DNA of 64,000 bases, from the NCBI GenBank assembly GCA_023374045.1, contig CM041776.1, positions 41,608,171 to 41,672,170 on the forward strand, in the 5' to 3' direction. Shown in pieces: positions 54,401 through 64,000 of the stretch. The first letter of the stretch is position 1. The number at the start of each line of letters is the position of its first letter. A program made the translations under genes and the position numbers. Source of the stretch: Limonium bicolor. Its lineage: Eukaryota; Streptophyta; Magnoliopsida; Caryophyllales; Plumbaginaceae. Under the pieces are notes generated by a model. That model was not told the origin of the DNA and searched no databases. It saw only the letters and a list, made by a program, of their open reading frames with translations.

Positions 54401-55245
54401 ATAACCGGTTCGATTCTCTCTGTATGTTATGGTAAGTTTCCAATTTGGTTTCTAACCTTCCCTTTAGCTTAACCAAGGCTATTTTACTGACTCACGTCGG
54501 GCCACAGGGGCATACTATATGTTATTTCGGTGCTGGATCACTATATCCGAGGCACCTTGTGTTAAGTTAACCGTTCAATCTAACCGGACGGTAACGAGTT
54601 ATGTAAAGAGCTAAGTATGAGCGTGGCAACATTCTCTAGGCTCTTAATGGGGACTAACTGTGTTGGTTCTCTTCCTAAAAGGAACTGTAGTGTGTGTTGC
54701 GTTATGATGTGTACGATACCCGTGTTATGTTATATATGTATGAATTGTGTGTTTTAAAATAAATACCATGTCATCATGACAAATAGTTTGCGCGCATTCC
54801 GGTAGTCGATGGGCTGCGCGTTAACCATGCCAGCCAAGGGTTGCTGACCCCCTCGGGGATCCATATTTCTTTTACTGCAGGATGAGGATCGAAGAAGCGG
54901 AGTGGGCTCTAGATCCTAGGTTGTAGTTTACTTTGGAGTACTTTTGGATGTTTGCCCGGGATGCGCCTGTGCTTCCGTGGCGTGTTATATACTTGATTAT
55001 GACGGTTACAGTGACTGTATCCAGTGAAGGAATTATGTAAACACTCGGTATTTTGTTGATGTATATTATGGTTATTAGTTCTATGCTCGGGAGTCTGACC
55101 ATCAGACCGGTACACTTGTATTTATTCAGCCTTGTTAACTACGTGGGGGTGACGGCGTTGTAGCACCAATCGTTTAGTTACTGTTTAGTCGTTTTATATT
55201 CCGCTGCGATTCAAGTAAAGTGATGTGCGTTGTAGGGGTGTTACA
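51405..55245 (+). repeat. 3' LTR of element E
   Basis: 3841 bp, TGAAATACCCC...GGGGTGTTACA, nearly identical to the 5' LTR, with many single-base indels. It contains its own copy of the hairpin array (53570-53905). Confidence 0.9.
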
Positions 55246-56887
55246 ACCTTATTCCCATAATAGACGGATAAGAAGGTGAGGTATAGCACATTAAGGATAA
55301 CAAGAAGGGTGAATAACCCGAGTATCAGGGTCACGCAGCAGAAGCTAGTGGGCCCTAGCTAGGCGATAATATACCTAGTGAGTATAGCAAAATGGCTATT
55401 AATGCCTTGAAGCCTAATAGGCTAGAACCGAATTAATGATGAGTTAAATAAACTCATATAGAAATCCTTGGTGCAAAGACTAAACCATGGGTATGGTTAA
55501 GACCCTGTTGACCAGAGCATGTTATATAGCATACCGTAGCGAAGCTAAACGCTTCAGTTTGCCCAAACTGATTAAACCAATGTTTAATAATAATAACATA
55601 TGGTAGATTACGTGGGCGTAATCCCTTTTAAGGGGGGTAGAGCGAAAACCGCTTAATGTAAGTTTTGTGAATAAAACACATAAACCATAATGTGCATAGC
55701 ACAAATGAGAACCAAATTGATGATTGATACTATGTTAAATAAACATAAGTACTCATTCATATTGTAATTATGGTAACTAGGCATTAGACATGCAAATACC
55801 ATAGGAGGAATATACCCATCTTGTAACACCAATGTAAGAGTATTAGTAAAAGAAAAGTAATGAGTAGTGGACGGAGCTCCACAAGTATTGTAGCCCTTGA
55901 AGAAGTAGTACGAAATGAATGAGGATAGTAGATGGATGAAGTTTATGAGTAGTGGAATCGTAAGTACATTATTTGAAGCAATTGCAATTGAAGTCAACTA
56001 AACCTTATAAGTATAGTATTCCTTAGTTAGAATATTAGAGATGATGGTGAGTAATGGATGGAAGTAGTGAAGGTTGATGAAATGAGCATTAGGTATTGAA
56101 CCACGGAGTAAAGCATTCGGGAAGTAGAGTGAGGATGATCGATGGAGTGATTCCATCCTTTGGAGATGTATGAATTCGTATCACGACTAGAAAGAGTAAA
56201 AAGATAGAAAATGAAAACAATTAAATTATTAGTTTGATTGAATCTGATGTGGGAAGTCGAACTTGATCCTGATCAGATCAAGGGAAACCGAACAAAAATT
56301 GGGGTGGAAAGATAGTTCAACACTGGTGCTGATCACATCAAGGTCGAATGATTCTTGAAGCTCCCCTCAAGTGGTCACAAGAATCACGCATAGGATAGAA
56401 GTAATGAATGTAACTTGGAACTTGGAGTTGAATGCTTTAGAAAGATTTCTAATTAGCTGTTGGGAAGGATTTTCCTTAGATGAGAGTAAGGATTCGGCTA
56501 GAAGGATTCGGCTAGAAGCTTATACCGGAGAAGATAGGTGTAGCAGGTTGTATTATTCAAAGGGCAGTGGGACATAGAGGAGTCCTGTGTCTAGATGACC
56601 TAAGTGCCTGTGGGATTGTAACGTGTATTGCATTGCTTTGGGGATAGCTTTGCACTGTATGTATGTATAAATTTTGTAATAAGGAACCGAATGGTTGGTA
56701 GTAATGCAGATGGGAGTAACTGTAGTACATTGGTATGGTATGGTATGTAGAGACCCCGAGTAATGGATTTGGGAATGGTAAGGGGGAAGAAGGTATGGCT
56801 TCGGTATTAGACACGTAAGAATGAGTAAGCATTGTAAACCTATAACCTCGAACAACTTTGAGGACAAAGTTCTTAAGGGGGGTAGAT
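55246..56887 (+). other. 3' interior of element G
   Basis: Purine-rich non-coding sequence with an upstream tract-like site (55606-55644), a duplicated AGGATTCGGCTAGAAG near 56490-56520, the hairpin AACTTTG-AGGA-CAAAGTT (56854-56871) and the polypurine tract (56874-56887). No gene seen. Confidence 0.6.
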
Positions 56888-59800
56888 TGAAATACCCCGA
56901 ACTTAAATATAGGGATTAAAATTAATTTAATACGTATTTAAGGGCCTAATGGTACCTAATTAATACTAGTAAGGAAAAATAAATCCAAAAAAAATAAAGA
57001 AAAGCTTTAAAAAGCGAAAAACGCTAAATAAGCGTTAAAGAACCATAGGAGGTATGAGACCTCGGTTAGAGTATTATATGGATTCTAAAGGTTTAATAAG
57101 ACCTAAATAATATATGGGAACAACTCCCGAAGAAAACGGATCCAAATAATGAATTAAAACGCTAATAGAGCTTTAGAGCACGTTTTTTGAGAAAACCCGA
57201 AAACGTGACTTTGAGTGGTCAAACGGACCCGTAAAAAAATTATAAATCATTAAATAAATATTATTAAGCATTTATGGAAGCTTAATAACCAATAAAAATA
57301 AAGAAACGAGAAAATTCTGGAAAACGGGCCCGGTTAGTGAATAGTACCCAAACCGGGTAAATAACGAGCGTTTTCTGTAAGACGAAAAACGCTCCAACTA
57401 GTGCAACTGTAGGGGGCCGGTTTTTAACGAGTTAAATAACCCCTCACACCACATGTAACTAGTTAACAAATAAGTAAATCATAAAGCAAAAAAAAGTACA
57501 AAAAGGTAAATAACATCTCTCACCTCTCATTCTCTCATTTCCCTCATCTCTCTCCTACCCTCTTCTCCCCCCATCGATTTCTCTCTCCCTCTCTCTTCTG
57601 GCTGCTGCGATTTTGGAGCTCCACAAGAAGCTCTAATGGCTTCCTTCCTTCAACCTCATGCTCCACCCTCATGTAAGCTCCAAACTCAAAAATAATCACA
57701 TATTTGTAATCCCCTCATCCTCCTCTATCATTCCCTCTTTTCAAAATTCGAAAAGGATGAGTTTCATCTCCATGGGTTTTCCCCATTCAAAGAGAAAATA
57801 GCAACAATGGGTAGCTTGGAGTCTCCTCACTCCATTGAGGTAAAAATCTACATGAAAAACTCATGTTTTCTTCACCTTCCTTCATAACCGATTTTTGCCC
57901 CATTTGTAATGCTCTATTTTTCTCTCTCTTTGGAGCATAATATCAACCTTGCAATGGTGGTGGATTCACCTTCTTGAACCAAGGGCTAAAACACTCCAAA
58001 GGTAAACCCTAGAAATCTTGCTTTAAACGGATCATTGAACTAGCATTAATTTAAGGGTTAGTATATTAATTGTAATTGTTTTGTGTTCATTTGGTGATGG
58101 GAATGGAGTTTGGCAACTCCATTCCCCACATGGCCGATTTGGGCAAGAAAGAAAGAAGAGGAGGAATGGAAAAAGGAATGAAGAAATTATAAGCTCAAGG
58201 TAAGAGCTCTTTACTAATGTTAATTTTAAATGCATTAGAGTAGTGGGGTTGGGTAAACTACTTAAAGAACCCAAAACTTTGTATTAGTATTGAGAATTAT
58301 GAATTTTGGGTATTTGCGAACTAGTATGTGAATTGTAGGCTTTGGAGCCAAATGTGATGTGTATGTGTATTGGAATTGTGGATGGAGAAAATATTGAGGA
58401 ATTTGTATTTGTATGTATGCTGGTAGAACCCTTGTGGTTTGGCTAGAATAGGTATGAATTAGGTGAGAAAATGTGTGTATGGATAAGCTTGAAATGTAGG
58501 TGAACCATGGCCAATTTTTAGTAGGAATATGTACATGTATGGATGACTTGGTGAATGGGAAAACCAAGGGTGTATTGGAGTAAGTAGAGATGTCTAATAG
58601 CTATGAGTAGTAGTTGTGGTAAGAGAATGAAAGAATGAAAAATCTGTAGCAAGAGTTGTTGAATGATGTTGGAGAAACTAGGAGAACTTATGTACATGAC
58701 CTAGGGAGTGAGTGTTGGACTTGAAGGGGAGAGGCAATGCATTGTAGGCCTTAAAAATGGCATTAGGAGAGTAAATTATGTATGGAGGAGGTAGGAACTA
58801 AAATCTGTAGCAAAGTGTATAAAGATGCATTGAAGAAGTTAGGAAAAATTAGTGTGTAAGAATCGGTAAAGAGAGAGTTGGACTTGGGTATAGGTAATGT
58901 AATGGCTTGGAAATGCATTTGGGATGCCAGTAATGGTATTGGTAGTAGAAGTATCGAATGTGAGGATTGAGTTTTTAAATCTGTAGCATAAGTATAACAA
59001 AATCTGCTACAAGTGTTGGAAGAGAAGTGAGGGAATTGTGTAAGTTATTTGATAGATTTAGTAATGGATTTGGTGGATGAATTAAGGTGATTTAGAAGGT
59101 TTAAATAGTACTAAAACTTGTTAGGATGTATGTAGGGAGATTGGGGAAGCAATGGGTGAAAATGGGAAAGAAAAATAAGGTCTGTAGTAGTGTCCTGCTA
59201 CCGTCCGACCCACAGCCTGGATCGGACGCTGGGTCGGACATGGCTTAGACAATGAAAATAAATCTTTCTGGAACGGTCCGACCCAGGGCCGTGAGTCGGA
59301 CATGGGTCGGACATGCAAACAAATTATGTTGTCGAAGTTTCTGACTCTGTCCGACCCAGAGGGTGAGTTGGACGTGGGTTGGACAGGGCTTGGACAACAG
59401 ACCCGAAACAATCTGGAATGGTCCGACCCATAGGTGTATGGGTCGGACGGAATAGTGCTGGGTCGGACAGGGAGAATTTCAGAGGATGAGAATCTACTGG
59501 AATGGTCCGACCCAGGGCTTGGGTCGGACGCTGGGTCGGACGACCCATAACTTACAAAAAAAAAGAAAGGTAATAATCATATGCATGTATATACATGGGT
59601 ATGTACATACATAGGGGACTTTAGTAATACACCATTAATGTAACACTAACGGTAAAGAAAAAAGTATGTAAATGGGAAACAAGTAAGAGGATTAATAAGG
59701 AAGTTGAAAGTATAAGAACATTAAGTAACCCGAAGTAATGGGATAACGGGGTAAGTACGGGAGTAGTAGCTAAGCGTGTATTGTAATGCTTAGAATTGAT

Positions 59801-61264
59801 TGAACCATTTGGCATGTAGTCATTGGTTCGAGACTAAGACTCGAGGAACAAATAAGGAACTATGGAGCAAGGGAACACCCGATAAAGTAAACCAACGGTG
59901 AAAGGTATGATTTCTTCATGCCCTGTATCCTAATATGGTTACCCCGATTTATGTGCTTATTTGATCACCTAAATAAGATAAATGCATGAATCGGACTATA
60001 TTGCACTTACTTGTGCTTGTTTACATTGTTCTTGATATTTGTCTTGAACAATAGTTTGTATAATTCATGAAATATATGAATGATGATGACTTGTATTCGA
60101 ATCTTGTATTGTACTTAAGTATTGTATTGTATTTTGTATAAATGAGTATTGAGCATTGTAATTGTGTATGTGGCTTGCATGAATGACTTCTGCTAATTCC
60201 TAACTACCTAACTCCTAACTTAAGTGAGTAAACTGGAATGAGTAGAAGTCCGATATAGCTTCGGCCACGCGTGAGGATGAGGAGACACAAGAGGTTGGAT
60301 CCGATTCCTGACTCTTAAACTAGTCCGCGGCCCAAATCCCTTAAATGGGTAGCATCCCGGATTGGTGAGTCAAGTAAATCCCGGTGGTGGGACGGAGTAG
60401 TCCCCGGGCCGGAGGTCCCGACGACTTAACATGAGTAAGAGTAAGAAAGTAAGTATGTATGAGTATGAGTATGAGTATGTATGCGTATGTATGGAGTAAC
60501 GAGTAAAGAGTAATCTCCACCCGATTAACCCGGGTGGACCAATGAAGCTAACCAGAATTGTATATTGTGTATGTAATGAGTATGTGTATTTCAGAAGAAG
60601 CTAAGTATGTATTGGATGGTATATTGTATTCCTTGTATGTAATGAAGTGTATGTATGTATGCCTTGCGTAAGTATTATTGTAATGTGTAGGAAAGCATGC
60701 AGGCATGTTGTGTGAATAAATGAACTGCATGTATACGACCAAGTGGTCGGCGTACCCTCACTAGTACACGGGGTATGCGGTTATCATGCGCAGCGAAAGC
60801 TGACCCCTAGGGGGAACGTTTTTAGTGTGCAAGTACTCGAAGCGGATACGGACAAGGTAAGAGACTGGTGGCAAGCCTTCGTACTTAGAAAGTAAGTAGT
60901 TGTGAGGAATGGGTAGATGTAGATTCCTAGTGAGTATGTATGAACTTGGAAGAGATATTATAATTGTATAAGGATCCTAGTAGACTCGGTTAAGTATATT
61001 GTATTGTATGGATTATGGAGGAGTAAGTATTGAATGGAGCATTGTTGTATTTAATTGATGAATGGAGTATGTATTATAGATGTGTAGTACTCGGGATTCC
61101 GGTCCATCAGACCGATGCTGTATGTAGAAATAGTAGCCTTGTTAGTCACGTGGGTGACTAACGGCATTGTATCACCCACTGTATGTAAGTATGTATCCGC
61201 TGCGTGTATCTGATGTGTAAGGAGATTGGACGGTAAGCATGGTATTAATGGTAGGGGTGTTACA
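56888..61264 (+). repeat. LTR of element G, flanked by a polypurine tract and a primer binding site
   Basis: 4377 bp, TGAAATACCCCGAAC...GGGGTGTTACA. It shares GGGGGCCGGTTTTTAA (57411-57427) and a CT-rich leader with E. The array of GTCCGACCC hairpins is at 59195-59545. Confidence 0.8.
59195..59545 (+). repeat. GTCCGACCC hairpin array in LTR of G
   Basis: About five clusters with arms GTCCGACCC and GGGTCGGAC. The best is perfect over 12 bp: GTCCGACCCATA (59421-59432) with 59437-59448. Same relative LTR position as the different array of E, and likewise followed by an A-run. Confidence 0.75.
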
Positions 61265-61269
61265 AAAAG

Positions 61270-61281
61270 TGGTATCAAAGC
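61270..61281 (+). other. Primer binding site (tRNA-iMet, one mismatch), element G
   Basis: TGGTATCAAAGC, followed by GAAGTATCGCTCTAATGACT, nearly the leader of E. The E hairpin is only partly retained (7 of 9 pairs). Confidence 0.7.
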
Positions 61282-63249
61282 GAAGTATCGCTCTAATGAC
61301 TGGAAATACCGAGTTTAGGAAATACCGAGTTAGGAATTAGAAGCTTAGGGCTAAGGGTTGAGTGTTAGCATTAGAGATATGGTAGTTAGGAGCTACCGGT
61401 GAGTACCGGATACCTACAATACCAGACCCGCCCTCCACATACCCTATTATATAACTTGGGAAAGGATGCCAGAGAGAGGAAAAGCCCTCTCACACTCGGG
61501 AAAACCCGACATGGCAGTAATGAGATATTCCTACAAGGGGAAAGAACCTGACACGTAGTAGATTCCAAGAACTGAAGGTCCCGGAGATGGATCCCGGTTG
61601 AACCACAACACCTGCACTTAATAGCGGTAGGATGAGCACTCCAACCACCAGGAGGCTACAACTTACAACAGCATGGGGCGACATGCTTAGCAGTCGCAGA
61701 ACCTAGCTAAACAACTAGCAGCAGGAAAAGAAGCACTAATCGTGCAACAAAATGGAAAAGGAGCAGTAACGGAACCCGAGACACAAGTCTACGGGATAGT
61801 AATACTTGAATAATACCACCAACGGTATACTAGCTGGCTAAGGACATAGTCGGGAATGATTAACTCCGAATTACAACGCCGAAAGGTTGCAATACCCGGC
61901 CAATATAGCTCAGACAGCTACAAGAACAACCATGAGATGTAATCCAATAGGACTACAAGAGTAGTACCTAAACAAGGAAGGCTCAGTGACCACCACAAAT
62001 GTGTGGGAACGAGCCACAAGGACGACACTAAACCAAATAGAGTGGGAATCTCCCAGGATTGGAGAAGTACCCAGATCTACGACAGCCATGTCTAGACCAC
62101 CAAGAAGCTACCTAAAGGATCGAGTATACCAATTGTAGATCAATAAGATCAAAGGAAGAGTCGACAAGACTACCAAATGCAAGCGGAAACCCTACCAAGA
62201 TTGGTATAGGATTACCCAAAAACCACCAGTACCACGCACTTGCCACGGCAAGTGCAATAAGGACAGAGATACGTAAAGAAACTCTAACACACCACAGGTA
62301 CATAGTAATGTACCGTGACTACAATGAAGCGACTATGGGATCACAAATCCTGAAACTGAAGGAATGGAACTTTGGAAAGGCTTAACGGCCCGACCATTGT
62401 ACTTAGTACATACCAGTCAGCGAGAAGCTAGACTTGGTCAAGACCTCAAGCATGGCTATGCCATGAGAGATTTCTTTTAACACCGAACCATAATTTTCAA
62501 ACCAAGTTTTCTTTCAAAACCACAAACCTTCTTTTAAGACCTTGGATTTTAAAAACCGAACCAACATAATTACGGTGAGTATCATAGAATGATACAAGTG
62601 GAGTTGGCAACAGAATACTTCACCTAGGCGTGTGACGAACACTACGAGTGTACCCAATTACGGGATGTGGGACAACCGCACTCCGAAGGAGCTGCGGGCC
62701 TGACATATAGTTGGGTAAGTGGTAACGTATCAACAAGGTACCCCACGTATGTATACATGTAGTGTGCGACACACGGGAAGTAGTCAACTCCATGCTACGG
62801 ACCATGAGTGAGTTCAAATCAGAACAACTGGACACCTTAGACGATCAAGTATAAAGGAACTCAGAGAATCCATCTGAAGATGAGGAATAAGGACTAGGAA
62901 GTGCAAAAGGGCACATACTAGTAAGTATAGACTTTGGATATGTCTCAAATAATCCAAGCAACTACCTGACAGCTGGATGGAATACCCAGCCTAAACACAT
63001 TAAGGCGAATGCCTAACGTGAACCTAACAATGCTCAACAAACGGGGCGGAATTCCCAAGAGCAACCCCAAGATTACCACAAGTATACCCCATCATTGAAG
63101 GGGATATCAAACCTAGTCTTAGGCACTAGGAGCAAGTGTAAACAGTCTACCCAAGAACGGGAGACGTTATAACCCAAAAAAAGGACGACTCAAGTACGAT
63201 ACCACAAGACGGTACAGGGGACAACATATCATAAATGTTAGCCGGATGT
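61282..63249 (+). other. 5' interior of element G, no gene seen
   Basis: Starts with a leader related to E (ATACCGAGTTTAGG, ATACCGAGTTAGG). The rest is an A/C-rich sequence with stops in all frames; no gag domain or zinc knuckle. It is cut by the LTR beginning at 63250. Confidence 0.5.
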
Positions 63250-63423
63250 TGATAAGCCCGCAAACTTATCATATTTATGCCTATATTAGTATTATATTTA
63301 TCTAAATAAAGTTATATTTATGTTATTTATGCTTATTATGTTAAAGTATAATATTTGTACAATCTTATGTTTTTATGAGTTTTCTGTGCAAGGAATGATT
63401 TTCTAGGCAAAAGTTAGTTGAAG

Positions 63424-63708
63424 CCGGACTCCATGCCGGGTAGTTTCTGCACGGCATAAGTACAGAACAGAAAGAGCATTGCCGGATAATGCCGGGTATA
63501 TGCTATCCGGCATAAGTGAAGTCGCCACGGTTGACCAGACGATGGCCGTTATTGACCGTTGGAGATTTAGCCAATGCCGGTGTGATGCCGGGTAACTCTA
63601 CCCGGCATATGCACTGTTTCGCCGGAATCGACGGTTTCGACCGTTAGCAGTTGGGCGCATTTAACACGTGTGCCGGCTATTGGGGACCCGGCACGACGCC
63701 CGGCAGAC
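63424..63708 (+). repeat. TGCCGGGTA hairpin array in LTR of H
   Basis: Units with TGCCGG and CCGGCA arms. The best is ATGCCGGGTA-ACTC-TACCCGGCAT (63585-63608), perfect over 10 bp. Ends 12 bp before the TATA box. Confidence 0.75.
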
Positions 63709-63720
63709 ACAATTAATGCC

Positions 63721-63728
63721 TATAAATA
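63721..63728 (+). promoter_or_regulatory. TATA box of element H LTR
   Basis: TATAAATA in a GCC-TATAAATAGG context immediately after the hairpin array. Confidence 0.6.
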
Positions 63729-64000
63729 GGCCGAGGAAGGCAGCAATTACACACTTCAACACCATATTATACTCCATTCACATCTCAGTTTCCGCCCCAC
63801 TCCAAGTGTTGGTGTCCAAGGAACGTCTGCAGATCCATCCACGCAAAAGAAGAAGAAGACCTTGACGGGTTAAGGCTATTAACATCTCCTTCTCCCTCTT
63901 TGTATTCTCTTCTTGTAGTTGTGTGGATGGTGATGCAGAATCCTTGTTAGTTTTGGTTAGGGATGAGTTCTTCCTTGTAAACACTTTGATCATTCAATAT

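Larger units (their letters stand above)
41187..55245 (+). mobile_element. Chromovirus-type Ty3/Gypsy element E carrying an AlkB gene
   Basis: 14-kb element with 3.85-kb LTRs (41187-45038 and 51405-55245), tRNA-iMet primer binding site, gag with two zinc knuckles, an AlkB-like dioxygenase, protease, RT (FIDD), RNase H, integrase and a chromodomain-like C-terminus (NQDVEEATWELE). Long LTRs, iMet primer and chromodomain indicate a Tekay/Del-like chromovirus. The LTRs differ mostly by small indels, so the insertion is recent. No target duplication is found (CTAAT on the left, ACCTT on the right), so the copy may be recombinant. Confidence 0.85.
55246..63249 (+). mobile_element. Chromovirus-type non-coding element G around one LTR
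   Basis: 55246-56887 is the 3' interior of one copy (ends in hairpin and polypurine tract), 56888-61264 is a 4.4-kb LTR, and 61265-63249 is the 5' interior of another copy (starts with a tRNA-iMet binding site). Leader, tract, LTR start and LTR end are related to E, but neither interior part has a recognisable gag or pol frame. The arrangement suggests LTR recombination between tandem copies. Confidence 0.65.
63250..64000 (+). repeat. 5' part of the LTR of a further Athila-type element H
   Basis: Starts TGATAAGCCCGC. It has an AT-rich start, a GCCGG hairpin array (63424-63708), a TATA box (63721-63728) and a CT-rich region, the same order as LTRs A, B and C. Runs off the window. Confidence 0.65.

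Noticed and set aside
59121..59548. Minus-strand frames rich in Pro, Thr and Arg
   Set aside because: They arise from the GTCCGACCC hairpin array of the G LTR, not from a gene.
61282..63249. Degenerate gag in the 5' interior of G
   Set aside because: Short Gln/Asn-rich pieces occur, but no gag-domain motif or zinc knuckle could be found in any frame.

Overview
The window is plant nuclear DNA, most likely from an angiosperm with a large, repeat-rich genome. This rests on tRNA-Asp-primed Athila-type and tRNA-iMet-primed chromovirus-type Ty3/Gypsy elements, Copia elements, hAT- and Stowaway-like MITEs, and a fragment of a cucumisin-type subtilase gene. Almost everything is transposon. The only recognisable host gene is the subtilase 5' part at about 30921-31737 (minus), cut by a 500-N gap (30359-30858).

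Layout. 1-3886: 3' part of an Athila-type element (A). 3887-9666: fragments of chromovirus-type LTRs, one reversed, and a broken Copia 5' end. 9667-30358: an autonomous-type Athila element (C). C carries two nested insertions with perfect 5-bp target duplications: a reversed non-autonomous element D in its 5' LTR (9994-15599, ACTTG) and a gag-protease-only element B in its pol region (19838-28094, ACCAC). 30859-41186: subtilase fragment, long-terminal-inverted-repeat elements, a decayed Copia element (33431-39729, duplication AAGAT) holding a hAT-type MITE with an 8-bp duplication, and a Stowaway-like MITE. 41187-55245: a young chromovirus-type element E with 3.85-kb LTRs. 55246-63249: a related, apparently non-coding element G, whose single LTR has a polypurine tract on its left and a primer binding site on its right. 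63250-64000: start of another LTR (H).

The most notable content is in E. Between gag and protease lies an uninterrupted reading frame (46835-47592) for an AlkB/ALKBH1-type Fe(II)/2-oxoglutarate dioxygenase with all catalytic residues. gag appears to be split by introns at 45931-46025 and 46284-46363. The donor after the zinc knuckles (46708) is phase-matched to two acceptors, one opening the AlkB exon (46835) and one opening the protease-RT exon (47768). An AATAAA follows the AlkB stop. The model is a retrotransposon that chooses by splicing between Gag-AlkB and Gag-Pol products.

A second, window-wide signal is structural. Six LTR families each carry an array of short CpG-rich inverted repeats with a family-specific sequence, placed just upstream of the TATA box in the four families with a clear one. 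Several non-coding hairpins near the 3' ends recur between families with compensatory changes, as does a conserved module of about 160-170 nt shared by A, B and D.

Many reading-frame breaks fall in homopolymers, and sister LTRs differ largely by single-base indels, so part of the apparent decay may be consensus error.
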